64,000 nt of DNA from Paractinoplanes rishiriensis (GCF_016862375.1 NZ_BOMV01000080.1:1-64000); one strand, 5' to 3'; counted from the stretch's first letter, positions 1-9,521 are shown. Program-made: numbers and translations. The notes: a model not told the origin generated them from the letters alone.

Positions 1-264
1 CTTTTACGTCCAATTCCGTTCGCGAACACACTCTCGAGCTGGATCTCAGCTCGGAAACGAGACGCGAAATTGACTTTGCATTGAAGCTCGAGTCGGCATT
101 GGGCTTCCTCGGGCCGGCCTTCGAGGGAACTTCAGCACGATGAAGAAGAACTCCCAACAACTCTGGCTCAAGGTTGGAGTGTCATTCGAGCCTAACTGAA
201 AGATTGGGCGATGAACCGTGGGTCCCACTTTTGTAGCAAGTAGACCCGCGTGCCTTCACCTCAG
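1..264. other. No gene recognised at left edge
   Basis: I see no coding frame with actinomycete codon bias, no RNA gene and no terminator here. The stretch is less GC-rich than the core part of the window, which fits the decayed character of the first 15 kb. Confidence 0.4.
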
Positions 265-737
265 TATGATCAAGTGCATTGTCATCGGCAAATGAAATTG
301 ATCACGGCCTAACGATCATTCGACGACGCTATGTAGTCGAAGGCGTCGGGGCTCTGCGTCGATGCGAAGCCCGGCGGCGAGTCGGCGTGGCCTGCTCTGG
401 TGGAACGGGGTCTCGGTGCTGCATGGCCGTGCGGTCGTTGTTCTGGTCATGTCGGGAGTGAAGCGCCGCACGCCGGTCGTGGTGGTGCGAGAGCCGAGGG
501 CGGCGCCCCTGTCGGCGGAGGGTCGCCTGCAGGCGGTCACCGCCGTGGCCGTCATGATCGACCAGTGGTGGTCGGGTGGCCGGGGCCGCAGCGCCGAGAC
601 TGTTTGCGGATCGGATTCGTCCGGCGGCGCTGCGGATGGCCGTCGGTGAGCTGGTCAGGTTAGGCGTCGACGTACGGCCGTCAGCGTCACGATCGGCCCC
701 TGAGCAGTGTGAATGCGGTTCGGGTTCTGCCACATCC
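265..737 (+). repeat. Direct repeat copy 1 with a degenerate small ORF
   Basis: About 470 bases here match 14932-15423 in the same orientation at roughly 85-90% by eye. The last 130 bases, up to a shared GCCACATCCGGTCCAC, are almost identical. The plus strand carries an 80-95 codon frame (from 362) whose middle reads like a real small protein (a PVVV-REP stretch, then PLSAE-R--AVTA and a QWW). It then appears to continue one frame over as a GAAAP/ADRIRPAALRMAVGELV stretch. The apparent frameshift is present in both copies, and differences fall in all codon positions, so the ORF is probably dead and was duplicated after decay. No inverted ends or transposase are visible. It may be a relic of a mobile element or a segmental duplication. 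Confidence 0.75.
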
Positions 738-1136
738 GGTCCACCAACAGCACGTGACCTGCAAAAACGTGAAACCGGATGTGGCGGTACCCGAACCACT
801 CCAACCGACTACACCTGAGCTGGGCAAACGTAGGCGCAGCAGGTGCTGACGAAAGGCGAGGCGGACGCCCGTCTGAGCTGTTCGAGACCGGTAGCGAATC
901 GGCCGGGCGTTCCGCCCCAGGTCTTGCCGTCATCGATCGCCGGAACCATTCGTAGGGTGATCCCGAGCCGGGAGCCCTCCGCCGTTGAACATCAAGCTGC
1001 TGCGGCCGGCGACCAGAACGCCTCCAAGGGGCGGGGTCGGCACCGCGCCTTATCCGCGGCATGAGCGCGCAGCCGATCAAACCGATAACCGCCGGCTCCT
1101 GCCGTGAGTTCTCCCGACAGGCACTCGCAGCGCGAG
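738..1136. other. Gap between repeat and ParB-like gene
   Basis: Frames are open on several strands, but only because of GC content. None shows consistent codon-position bias or a family motif. I see no RNA gene or strong hairpin. Confidence 0.4.
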
Positions 1137-1757
1137 TCAACGCGCCCAGCGGTCCATTGCCCGAGCGGTCCCCACCAGGCACTCCACCTCGGCCGGGAAC
1201 CCAGCCAGCGCGTGTGCGGTCAACCGCAGGTGGCCTTCCAGACACACGAGCGCATCCCGTCGCGGCCCGGCCAGAATGAGCGGCGGAAAGCGCTGCCCCC
1301 GCCGGACGGCACGAGCAGCCGCGACAAACCTGCGGTTCGAAACACCGAACACCCGTATCCCTGACCGGATGCGCTTGGCTGCGTCGCTGGGCAGCCTGCT
1401 GCCAGCCGACAACTCGTTCCAGTATGGGTATTCGATGTAACGCACCCGCGCCAGATCCTCCGGCGTCAACACCGCCCGGATCCAACAAACCTGGCCGGGA
1501 AAATTCTCGAACAGATCGCGGTTCTCGCCGTAACCACGAGTGGCGCCCAGCAGCTCACGTCGCACCCGGTTGGCGGCCGGATCAATTAGATCCGGATCGG
1601 TCAGCAGGAGCTCGGACTCACCGACCACGGCCAGCGCACGCCGGATCCCCGCACCGAACCGTCGGCTCGTCAACTCACCGAGAAGAAAGCAGGCGACCAT
1701 CTCGTCCTCGCTGCTGTCACCGATGACCCGCACGCCGACAATTATCACGCCGGTCAC
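1137..1757 (-). CDS. ParB-nuclease-fold-like conserved protein
   Basis: This is an uncharacterised protein of about 206 residues. The C-terminal third (FPPLILAGPRRDALVCLEGH followed by LRLTAH) resembles the ParB/sulfiredoxin N-terminal fold, where an E-G-H-x-R motif binds nucleotide or DNA. The N-terminal half begins VIIVGVRVIGDSSEDEMV and runs through an ELTSRRFG segment and a YGENRDLFENFP segment, and I do not recognise it. GTG at 1757 is chosen because it directly precedes the conserved-looking VIIVGV; GTG 1760 and ATG 1784 are alternatives, and no start has a strong ribosome site. Its neighbours are the repeat and the divergent GlnR-like gene, so context does not fix a role. A DNA- or nucleotide-handling function is only an inference. 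Confidence 0.6.
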   Translation of the reverse strand: MTGVIIVGVRVIGDSSEDEMVACFLLGELTSRRFGAGIRRALAVVGESELLLTDPDLIDPAANRVRRELLGATRGYGENRDLFENFPGQVCWIRAVLTPEDLARVRYIEYPYWNELSAGSRLPSDAAKRIRSGIRVFGVSNRRFVAAARAVRRGQRFPPLILAGPRRDALVCLEGHLRLTAHALAGFPAEVECLVGTARAMDRWAR

Positions 1758-2315
1758 CACGATGGAACGGCCTGTCCTCGGCATGGTCCTGAGCCGCCCC
1801 GCCGCCCCGCCGCCCGTCACGCTCCGTCGCGAGCCGTTCGCGGCAGAAGAGGACGTCAGATCAGGGCGGCCGAAATGAACTCCTGCAGTGGAGAACGCAC
1901 CGGGCGTCGACCTGTGCACCGGCTCCTAAAGTCCGGGCATAATCCGTATACGTCCTTGCTGCGGGACGCTGAACTCGTCGTCGATTCGTCCTGCCGCCAT
2001 GGAGGATGACAATCTGCTTCAGCGGGCGTGACGTTGGACAAGGATTCGAACGGAATGATCCGCATGGCGTCATTGAGGAGTGTGACGACCTGCGGTAGGA
2101 GCGTCTCGAGGAGCACGCCGGGATCAGCACGTGTTTGCCTTGCAAGGTCGGGCTGGACTGGCCGGTGGTTGGCGCCAGGGGATCCGAACGCCGGAAAGTT
2201 TCTGCATCCCGGCCGCGACCACGGGGGGAAACATGCGACTGCGGAAGGCGAAACATTAGTGCTGGACGCTGCGTTCCTGCTGGACTTACTCCAGCCGGCC
2301 GAGAGGTGGGAGCAC
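1758..2315. other. Divergent intergenic region
   Basis: This 558-base space separates the ParB-like gene from the GlnR-like regulator and should hold both promoters. An open frame continues upstream of the regulator from 2028, but its translation has no similarity to the receiver domain and looks fortuitous. No clear -35/-10 pair stands out. Confidence 0.4.
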
Positions 2316-3041
2316 GTGGAGATTCTGGTACTGACGGGCCAGCCCCAGAGTGAGCTGTCACGCCGGGTGCTACCCGCACTCGACCTGCTGCCGCACGCTC
2401 TGCGCGTCGCTGGTCACGACGTGACCTCCTTGGTATCGGGTCCTGATCCTGACGTCGTTCTGGTGGACGCTCGGCGCATGCTGGCCGAGGCTCGATCCAC
2501 CTGCCGGATGCTGCGGAACACCGGCCTGCGGGTGCCGCTGCTCGCAGTGGTGGAGGAGGCCGGCCTGATCGCGGTCGCCGACGACTGGGGACTCGACGAC
2601 GTCATACTGGCAACCGCCGGCCCTGCCGAAGTCGAAACACGGCTTCGGCTGGCGGTCACCCGGCTCGCTGCCGTAGCGGGCAGCGCCTCCGGCGCGATGA
2701 TCAACACCGGCGAGCTTTCCATCGACCCGGAGACGTACGCCGCGAAACTCAAGGGCCGCCCGCTCGATCTCACATACAAAGAGTTCGTGCTGTTGAAGTT
2801 CCTCGCGCAACATCCAGGGCGAGTGTTTACCCGGGATCAGCTGCTGCGTGAGGTATGGGGCTACGACTACTTCGGCGGTCACCGCACCGTCGACGTGCAC
2901 ATACGGCGGCTTCGCGCGAAACTCGGCAGCGAATACGAGTCGATGATCGGCACGGTGCGGCAGGTCGGGTACAAGCTTGTGCTTCCGCCTCGGGCTGCAG
3001 GTCAGGTAACGGTCAAGGACTTGGAGATCCTTCTCGCATAG
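2316..3041 (+). CDS. GlnR-like orphan OmpR-family regulator
   Basis: A 241-residue atypical response regulator. The N-terminus (VEILVLT, then PDPDVVLVDARR around residue 50, RMLRNTGLRVPLL, and DDVILATAGPAEVE-RLRLAV) follows the layout of actinomycete GlnR, the nitrogen-metabolism regulator that works without a normal phosphorylation pocket. The C-terminus is a winged helix of the OmpR/PhoB type, with LDLTYKEFVLLKFLAQHPGR, VFTRDQLLREVWGYDYF and VDVHIRRLRAKLG. GTG 2316 is chosen because it gives the family N-terminus and has a GGTGGGAG-type site just upstream; in-frame starts back to 2028 add unrelated sequence. No histidine kinase or nitrogen gene lies nearby, so this is probably a paralogue of the housekeeping GlnR with unknown targets. 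Confidence 0.85.
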   Translation: MEILVLTGQPQSELSRRVLPALDLLPHALRVAGHDVTSLVSGPDPDVVLVDARRMLAEARSTCRMLRNTGLRVPLLAVVEEAGLIAVADDWGLDDVILATAGPAEVETRLRLAVTRLAAVAGSASGAMINTGELSIDPETYAAKLKGRPLDLTYKEFVLLKFLAQHPGRVFTRDQLLREVWGYDYFGGHRTVDVHIRRLRAKLGSEYESMIGTVRQVGYKLVLPPRAAGQVTVKDLEILLA

Positions 3042-3271
3042 GCCGGCCCAGCGTGATCACGGCCTTGTAGGGGCCGAGTCGCGGCCCTGATGGTGGGCAG
3101 GGCTCGCCGGGTCCCCGCAACCGCCTGGCGACCCCGTCCGGGAGTTGCGGCCCGACTCCTTCCGTAGTCGCCGCACTCGAGACAGCCGCGGTGTGGCCGG
3201 CAGCTGGGCGAGGGTGAGGATCTTGGCCAGGGTGCTCAGGTCGGTCTCGACGGGCACGCGGATCGTCACGT
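3042..3271. other. Gap after GlnR-like regulator
   Basis: Overlapping weak frames on the minus strand may be the out-of-frame tail of the pseudogene at 3272-3673 (a NVTIRVPVETDLSTLAKILT stretch reads in another frame). No terminator with a T-run was found. Confidence 0.3.
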
Positions 3272-3673
3272 TCACCGGCGCCGCCACCGTGCCGCATAGA
3301 CCTGCTCGGTGACGTACGCGAGCAGCGCCCGCACCTGCGTATCGGTGCGCAAGCCGGCAGCGAGCTCGAGTAGTGGCCGGATCGCGGCGTCGAACGCCGG
3401 GTCCTCGGCTGCTCGCCGTTCCAGTGCCGAACCAGGGGCGAGGACTGCTCCCTGGCCGCGCTCGTGGTCGACAAAGAGACGGGTCAGCCAGGCGGCGGTT
3501 GGTCCGACGGAGCTCGATATTGGCCGCAGGAGGTTCGCCGGGTCTTCCAACGCTGGGCTCCCAAGTAGCTGACATCGCCTGACCTGACCGCCGCTGCGTG
3601 TGAATCTGCGCGGCGGCGGCAAGGTCCAACGCGCATCTCTTTGCCAGAAGAGGGCGCACGCGTCATCGCGCAT
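3272..3673 (-). pseudogene. Unrecognised protein remnant
   Basis: A minus-strand frame of 133 codons. Its last 75 residues have the composition of a real helical protein (VGPTAAWLTRLFVDHE, AIRPLLELAAGLRTDTQVRA), while the first 55 do not. After the stop, plausible sequence continues in a different frame, which suggests a frameshift and decay. I cannot assign a family. A functional short gene is possible but less likely, given the decayed surroundings. Confidence 0.35.
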
Positions 3674-4004
3674 GGCTACCGTAGGAAATAGCGCGCGGGT
3701 GCCAGGATGGGCATCCTATGCTCTGCCGGTCCTCGCCCAAGGTGCGTTGGCTCCGGATGACCGCACCCGCAATCGGAGAGGGTGGCAGCCCGTTCAAGCC
3801 GGGCCGAGTCCGGGGGTCGCTCCAGTTATTGGTGCGACACCAAGCCATCATCGCGGCAGAATAGTAACGCGAGGATTGTCTGATGGTTGCGATTCTCGGG
3901 GCGGACGTGTTGAGTTAGCCGGCGCTCCGCGCCCATGGGTATGCCGCAGCATCCCGACGAAGGCCTGCGTTCTGCGCACGCACGACGAAGTCGACGCCCG
4001 TTCG
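3674..4004. other. Intergenic, nothing recognised
   Basis: No family motif, RNA gene or repeat is visible. Several overlapping frames on both strands look like noise. Confidence 0.35.
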
Positions 4005-4017
4005 TACACTTAGTGTA
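4005..4017. promoter_or_regulatory. 13-base palindrome on a start codon
   Basis: TACACT-T-AGTGTA is a perfect inverted repeat apart from its centre base, and it ends on the A of the ATG of the interrupted gene at 4017. The position suits an operator blocking initiation, or part of a -10 region for a leaderless message. Function is inferred only. Confidence 0.4.
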
Positions 4018-4565
4018 TGGCCGACGACTCCTCCAACTCTCGCCAAGAACCTCCCATAATCATATTCGAACGTCGCCTGGAGCCCCCGCGAGTTCCCATG
4101 ACCATCCTGGAGGGACCGGGCGGCGTCGGGAAGTCGTGGTTTCCGGAGTTGGTTCTTGCTGGATTGGTTTGGTTGGGTGGAACCGTTGCACAAGGAATCA
4201 TTGGCAACAGCGCCCATGACGCACTAAAGAACCTTATTATGCGGCTTGAACCATCTAAGAAGAGCTATGGCATAACGCACGAAGACGCAATCTTTCTGGC
4301 CTAGCTGGCCCTAACTGTCTGGTATCAGACGGAAGGGCTGCCGATGCCCCCCTTCTGGGGCAAGGCCGTGCGCGCTGCGGATGACAATTGGCTTGTCGGT
4401 CTACAAGTACTGAAATCGCCTCACACATACTTTGTTGTGCGAGTGCCGGCACAGAATCCGGAGAGCAGCAGGCTGGAGGTATTCAACTTCAGCTTGGGTG
4501 CTCCGGACCAGAGTGGATCAAAACCGCCGCGACATGCTCAGGACGGTGATAGCTTCCCAGACTAA
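4017..4565 (+). pseudogene. Membrane protein interrupted by in-frame amber codon
   Basis: A frame opens at ATG 4017, reaches TAG at 4302-4304, then stays open in the same frame to 4565. Read through, it would give about 182 residues. The first half holds a GPGGVGKSW stretch and a hydrophobic segment (LVLAGLVWLGGTVAQGII). The second half starts LALTVWYQTEGLPMPPFWGK and continues with natural-looking residues. Codon use and composition match across the stop, so a recent nonsense mutation in one gene is the simplest reading. Two separate short genes (restart at ATG 4344) or recoding are less likely. GGVGKS resembles a P-loop, but no other ATPase motif follows. Family unknown. Confidence 0.5.
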
Positions 4566-4729
4566 TCGACCGCCGTCGCACCGCAACGGGCGCCAATAAT
4601 GCAAGAATAGGTCAATATACCGATCATCGTTGTCATAAGAATTCGCGACGTCGCCCCCTCCTCAGCGCAAGTGCTGACTTATTCTCCGAAGCGCCCGCCG
4701 TGGCGATACGCTGCCGATCCGCTTCGCAG

Positions 4730-4803
4730 GCGGGTAGCCCCGGTGCACTGCTGCACCGAGGCCCCTCAGATCCGTACGTGTCACTCGTCGCGACTTACGG
4801 CTC
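4730..4803 (-). mobile_element. Group II intron 3' end relic (domains V and VI)
   Basis: On the minus strand 4803-4769 reads GAGCCGTA, an upper stem GTCGC/GTGAC with a short loop, an ACG bulge and TACGGATC. This is the domain V layout of bacterial group II introns, with one mismatch in the lower stem. It is followed at 4761-4738 by a perfect 10-bp hairpin (counting G-T pairs) with a 4-base loop, then GCTAC, as in domain VI and the 3' splice end. No reverse transcriptase frame remains upstream, so the intron is a truncated remnant that could not move by itself. Confidence 0.6.
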
Positions 4804-5615
4804 AAGCAAGCCCGATGGCGGCTCGGGCGTGATGTAACCTGACCGTCGGCCAAGCCACCAGCCCTTATCGCCGTGACGATTCCGCCCCGTGACCGCCGTG
4901 CGTCGTCCTCGTCGATACGCCAGCGGGTGGCGTCTCCGACGTGGGCCACGTCCTCGGGTCCGTTCACCCATCACGGGTGTCTAACTTGTCCCTCGGTTCC
5001 GGTGGCGTCGGTGCTCCTCGTCCGGTCCAGCCGAGTTCGAGTCCCGCCCTGGATCTTCAATCCGGGCGGACACGTCGCTTCGGATGGCCTCGTCAGAACC
5101 GGAGCAGCGTCGACGGCGCCGGCGGCGACCGTGACGCCCGCGCCGCTACGACCCGAGAACTCACGCCGCTATTGCCGGGCTGACTTTCGTCGGGTTGCCA
5201 GCTTCGTACGCCCGGGGCGTGCTCGACGCACGATGATCCCGGTCAGCATGGGGTCACGCCCAGATCCCGATACGCTCGTCGGCACCGGACTCCCGGCCTC
5301 GTACTCTTGATCACGTCGGCCGGCGTTGTACCCGCAACCGCCCGCCGACCCCGCGGCGGCACGGCGTCAACGCGAATAATGACGGTCCCCTCGGTTGGCG
5401 CGCCTTATCGCGGCTAGAAGAGGATACGTGATCTTGGAGTGGTCCCAGCAGGTTGAAATGAGCCGAGTCCGCCGCGCTGCATCGGGAGGGCAATCCACCG
5501 TTCGTCCAGTGGGCGAGGTTCAAGTAAAGCCTGTCGGAAAACCGACACTGAATCCATAAGGTCCGGGCTGTTACCTTGCTGGCCGCATCGAAATCGCGAG
5601 ACTCGTGATCCGGGG
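4804..5615. other. Decayed DNA upstream of intron relic
   Basis: This 0.8-kb stretch shows no intact gene. On the minus strand it lies where the intron coding region should be, but the frames show no reverse transcriptase motif. A GTTCGAGTCCCGC near 5031 mimics a tRNA T-arm, but no tRNA folds around it. Confidence 0.4.
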
Positions 5616-6794
5616 ATGAGGATGTCCGCCACGGCGTGGATGATCTACCGAATTTTTGCGGCTGTGGTGGTTCTTGCCTCCTATGAATTGTTCCTCCTAG
5701 CCGTTCCCGACCGAACCGCCGTGACCGTGGACAATGCGATGGTCACCGCGATCACCACGTTTGCGGCGGTCGCCTGCGGCTGGTACGCGACGCGGACCCA
5801 CGGTTGGGAACGGCGATGGCGGGTCCTGGCAGCTATCGCCCTCGCGGCGAACGCCACCGGCCAGGGGATCTGGACGGCATATGACCTGGCCGGACGGCCC
5901 AGCCCGGCCGTGCCGTCCTGGCCCGATCTGGCCTGGCTGATCACAATACTGGCGGTGATCTGCGGCCTGGCGACCGTCGCCCGGCACGCAACGGCCGGGC
6001 AGAAACATCGCGGCAGCCTCGCCGAGGTGCGTCTGATCCTCGACAGCCTTCTTGCGTCTGGCTCACTGCTGCTGCTCGGTTGGATGACCGTTCTTGGGGC
6101 CGCCTCGACGCACTCCGTGCTTGCCTTCTGGGTCCCAGCAGCGGAGGTTATTCTAATTACGCAGGTCACGCTCATCTACACCACCCGCCGTATCCCCCGA
6201 GAGAATCTACGGCACCTCGCAGTGATCGGCGCTGGCCTGGTCGTCGGCTCGCTGTCCGACATCACGTTCAGCATGTATCTAAACGGCACCATCGCCCGCT
6301 ATCCACTGGTGGCGAGTATCGGCTACATGATCGGCGCCCTGCTCGTTGCCTGGGCAGCCGCCATGCCAGCGTTCCAACCAGGGCGCAGCGCCGCTCACCA
6401 GGCGCCACAGGAGACCACCTGGCTCTCCATGGTGGCGCCCTTGCTGCCGCTGGCACTGGTAACGCTGTTCCTGGCCGGCAAGGTACTGTCCGGAACGACC
6501 CTGACCACGATCGAGGCCACCGGCGCCGTAGCGATCTTCGTACTCTGCGCCTTGCGTCAGGCCGTCGCTTTCGTCCGGTCACGCACGCCGGAAGAGCTGC
6601 CTGCGCCATCGGTGACCATGCCCGATCACCCGTCACCGGACGACTCGGAACTCGACCGGAGATTGCGCGCCCACATGCTTTCCCTGCGCGTTGAACTGCA
6701 GCGCGCCAGCAATCGCACTGCGGCTTGGACATTTGTGGGCGGCGTCGTACTCGGCGTGCTCGGCAACGTCGTCGTCGCCGCGTTCATGAACTGA
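5616..6794 (+). CDS. Polytopic membrane protein of unknown function
   Basis: 392 residues with about ten predicted membrane helices. The first starts near residue 10 (IFAAVVVLASYELFLLAVP), several pairs follow up to about residue 320, and one last helix sits at the C-terminus (TWTFVGG-type AAWTFVGGVVLGVLGNVVVA). A charged loop (residues ~320-370) with a short coiled-coil-like stretch precedes that last helix. The arrangement resembles the membrane sensor half found on actinomycete diguanylate cyclases and kinases, but no catalytic domain follows. ATG 5616 is preceded by a GGGG purine stretch; a second ATG lies two codons in. It stands alone in a decayed region. Family unassigned. Confidence 0.75.
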   Translation: MRMSATAWMIYRIFAAVVVLASYELFLLAVPDRTAVTVDNAMVTAITTFAAVACGWYATRTHGWERRWRVLAAIALAANATGQGIWTAYDLAGRPSPAVPSWPDLAWLITILAVICGLATVARHATAGQKHRGSLAEVRLILDSLLASGSLLLLGWMTVLGAASTHSVLAFWVPAAEVILITQVTLIYTTRRIPRENLRHLAVIGAGLVVGSLSDITFSMYLNGTIARYPLVASIGYMIGALLVAWAAAMPAFQPGRSAAHQAPQETTWLSMVAPLLPLALVTLFLAGKVLSGTTLTTIEATGAVAIFVLCALRQAVAFVRSRTPEELPAPSVTMPDHPSPDDSELDRRLRAHMLSLRVELQRASNRTAAWTFVGGVVLGVLGNVVVAAFMN

Positions 6795-7517
6795 TCGGTG
6801 CCGGCGCTTCGGCTGCGGCTCGTCGGCGAGCATCTTCGAGTAGCGACGCAAAGCTCAATGGCCACGTCGATAGTCATGTCTTCATAGCCGCCGACGACCC
6901 GGCTGCGGCCGAGTCCCGGAAGACCTCGGCCTCCGCGACACCGCGCCGCCGAAGCAAAGGCGCCGTTTGCCTGACTTATCGGCTCGACCGGCCACGCTCC
7001 TTCTAGATGACGCAGAGGTTGCCACGTCAGCGAACCGGACGCGCACAGACGGTCACTTTCTGTAGCGAGCCGTCCGCGGCATAGAGAGAGTGCACTCACT
7101 CGGCAGAGGAGCGACCGTCTATCCCGTGGTCGAATCCATGCCAAAGCCGGAACGATTCGCTACAGCCTCGGGCGCGTTCTCGATCCGGTCTGTGGGGGTG
7201 GGAGTGTGATCCGCCAGTTGTGGCGTGCGGCTTCTTGAAGCCAGCGCTCGGGCAGGTTGGCGTGGTGGCTGACGATGATGTGTATCTCAGGTGCGGGCTT
7301 CTCCGTCAGGTGGCGTGTTAGTTCAGCATTCGCGCTTGCCCGACCTCCGGTTTCGTCGCGGTGGGGCAAGTCGTTCATCGTGTCCGTCTCGACGGGGGAC
7401 CCTGACCGGCTTGCCGAGTACGGTGACGCTGAGCGTCGGCGGGCTGCTCACCGGTACCAGGGAGTCCTTCGCGCCGCCGTCGGGTCATCTCCGGCGGCGC
7501 GCCCGCTGCCTGTGAGG
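6795..7517. other. Intergenic with possible transposase scrap
   Basis: No intact gene is seen in 720 bases. A minus-strand frame at 7160-7378 contains EIHIIVSHHANLPERWLQEA followed by basic and proline residues. This recalls the middle of IS630-type DDE transposases, where a hydrophobic strand leads to an acidic residue, but that acidic residue is absent. I treat it as a possible relic only. Confidence 0.3.
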
Positions 7518-8570
7518 TCACGTTGGTGAGGCGTACGCGACGAAGAATTCGTCGGTCGACGCCGGTGTACCACCGGGATGGAAGCACGCTACGCGGACGT
7601 GCACGTCAGTGAGGGCGACCCAGAACCTCTGTAGGCCGCAGTAGTTGCCGCTGGCGCCATACGCGGTGACCTGGACGGTGTCCGGGCCAAGCCCGATCAG
7701 TGGGAACTGCACTACCGACTGCCCGGGGCCGACCGAGAAGACCGTGTTGGAGCCGCCGCGCGCGTTGAGGTTCGTCCCATGCGGGCCGAGCGGCGGCGGG
7801 TTCCACAGGTATCCGAAGCGCCTGCCTGGGAGGATTCCATCGTAGACCGCCTGCCTTCTCTGGTAGGTCAGCGTGAACTGGGTGTCGGCGCGCGCGCCTG
7901 CGGTGTCGAAGCAGAGGACGTTGGCGAGCTGGTCGGCGCCGGCGATCCCCCATCTCGCGATCTTGCATCTGGCGGCGACGCGCGGGTTCACCGCGGTGGC
8001 CTGCAGGCTGCCCTCGTCGAATGCGCTGGTGAGGAGTCCGGGCAACCTCACCATGTAAAGACCGACCCCGCCGCGCGTGACGGTGTTGACCGCGCTGGTC
8101 GAGTTGTATTGCGCGAGGACGGTGCCGCTGGCCGCGCTGTGGACGGTGGCGAATGCGCCGGCGCTGGGCGGAAGGCTGCCATGGCTGCTGCTGAACACCA
8201 CCGTGAACGCGGCGTTGGCTCGTACACCTGTGGCGTTGTAACAGTCGACATCCACGAACTCGGTCCCGCCGGGGCGTGCCCAGTCGGCCACCTGGCACGA
8301 GCCGTTCGTGTTGATCGCGGTCACATGCGCCACTTTGTTGTGTGCGGCGGTGTTCGGGAAGGCGACCTTGTAGCGGCCAACGGCGTAGTTGTCGATCGTG
8401 GTCGCTGCCGGGAACGTGCCGGTGGGTGACACAGCGGCGCCGTCCCACAGCGCGAAGCCGAACCGGTCCGGCAGCGCGGTGGCCGGTGCGGGGAGGGCGA
8501 ACGCGCCGACAACGACGGCGAGCACCGTGAACGCCGCCAGCCGACGCGGTCGGAGACTACTTGAAGTCAC
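7518..8570 (-). CDS. Secreted protein with three cysteine-paired repeats
   Basis: About 350 residues with a Sec signal peptide (basic RPRRLA start, hydrophobic FTVLAVVVGAFALPAPA, likely cut after ATA). The mature part holds three related units of roughly 100 residues. Each ends in a motif C-x2-(8-14 residues ending in hydrophobics)-V-x-C-(Y/F) with G-x-R/P-A following: CQVADWA...VDCYNATG, CKIARWG...VLCFDTAG and CGLQRFW...VACFHPGG. The cysteine pairs probably form one disulfide per unit in a beta-sandwich. GTG 8570 is chosen because GAGGAG lies six bases upstream. Function is unknown; an exported adhesion, matrix or binding role is plausible. It stands alone between gene-poor stretches. Confidence 0.8.
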   Translation of the reverse strand: MTSSSLRPRRLAAFTVLAVVVGAFALPAPATALPDRFGFALWDGAAVSPTGTFPAATTIDNYAVGRYKVAFPNTAAHNKVAHVTAINTNGSCQVADWARPGGTEFVDVDCYNATGVRANAAFTVVFSSSHGSLPPSAGAFATVHSAASGTVLAQYNSTSAVNTVTRGGVGLYMVRLPGLLTSAFDEGSLQATAVNPRVAARCKIARWGIAGADQLANVLCFDTAGARADTQFTLTYQRRQAVYDGILPGRRFGYLWNPPPLGPHGTNLNARGGSNTVFSVGPGQSVVQFPLIGLGPDTVQVTAYGASGNYCGLQRFWVALTDVHVRVACFHPGGTPASTDEFFVAYASPT

Positions 8571-9521
8571 GGACAACTCCTCGAATTTGGATGGGCCATC
8601 GAAGCATGCGCATGCGCCAGAGCGCTGTCAGGAAGCCGCTACTGCGCGTGAGCTGATAGATCGTTTGCCCATGCCCGTCACGATGTCGGGGGGCGGCAAT
8701 ACGCCGGTCGAGACTCCCGGAAGTGCCGATTCCGGCGAAAGTATGTCGATCATTCGGGCTCGCCACCCGCCCAATTCATTCCGACACGCCCCTTTGTGCA
8801 GCTACAACGCCAGGACGGCATCGCCGCTGTCGGCCATTGCTCGGACAGTCCTCTTCGCGGCACAACAACGGACTAAGCCACCAACGTGCTCAAAATAAGC
8901 CTCGATGCCACCGACAAATCGGCGCAGCACCACCATCCATGCGCCTCGGGGAGCCGTTAAAGGCCAAAAGAATAGCAGGATCACTTTGACCGCTGCCTTT
9001 CAGGTCGCATTTCACGGCACGCGCCATCCGACTTGATCAGGAGCATTATCATCGGCAGATCCGCACAGATGATCATCGTGTGATCGCCGCGGAGAATGAC
9101 TAACGCGCAGGCTGGCACAGCGCCTGTCTGCTGCTGAAGCCATCCGCTCAGTGCTGTCGACATCGTTTCGAGAGCGTGCTGCACCCGGCAATTGAGCTGA
9201 TCGCTCGAGAGTGCGGATCAAATGGGAGGCCTCGGTGACCAAGCGGCTACTGCCGCGGCGTTCGGCGATCTTTCGGGCTTTCGGCAGGTCGGCTGCGGCG
9301 CCACAGGCCGCGACTGCCGACGTCGCACCACAAGCAGGCCGAGGGAACTGGGTGGCCACCAACGAACGGAAATACGGCGAGGAGTCGTGCCGGCCCTGAG
9401 CTTGCTCTCACAGGGAACCTATTGCCTGCCTTCTTGCCGGACGAGCTGCCGCGGTGAGTCCGCGTGACTGCGCATCCATACCCCGCGTCGCCGGCCCCGA
9501 TGCGGGGTATGCACAGCGGTC
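8571..9521. other. Gene-poor region with third partial repeat copy
   Basis: About 950 bases with no intact gene. At 9034-9085 a stretch beginning TGATCAGGAGCATTATCATC matches the left end of the two long repeats, at roughly 70% over 50 bases. On the minus strand 8981-9184 reads as a plausible short protein end (LSGWLQQQTGAVPACALVI, then RGDHTMI). In the neighbouring frame the match region reads ADDNAPDQ, so a small gene has probably been broken here. Function unknown. Confidence 0.35.

Noticed and set aside
2028..2315. N-terminal extension of the GlnR-like regulator
   Set aside because: The extra 96 codons do not resemble the receiver domain, and a good GTG with ribosome site gives the normal family start.
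4080..4140. P-loop ATPase domain in the interrupted gene (GPGGVGKSW)
   Set aside because: No Walker B, sensor or other NTPase motif follows, and the next residues are a membrane helix.
5028..5050. tRNA gene suggested by a GTTCGAGTCCCGC T-arm-like sequence
   Set aside because: No acceptor, D or anticodon stems could be folded around it in either direction.
7160..7378. IS630-type transposase gene
   Set aside because: Only a weak 40-residue resemblance; no acidic triad, ends or flanking repeats, so kept only as a comment.
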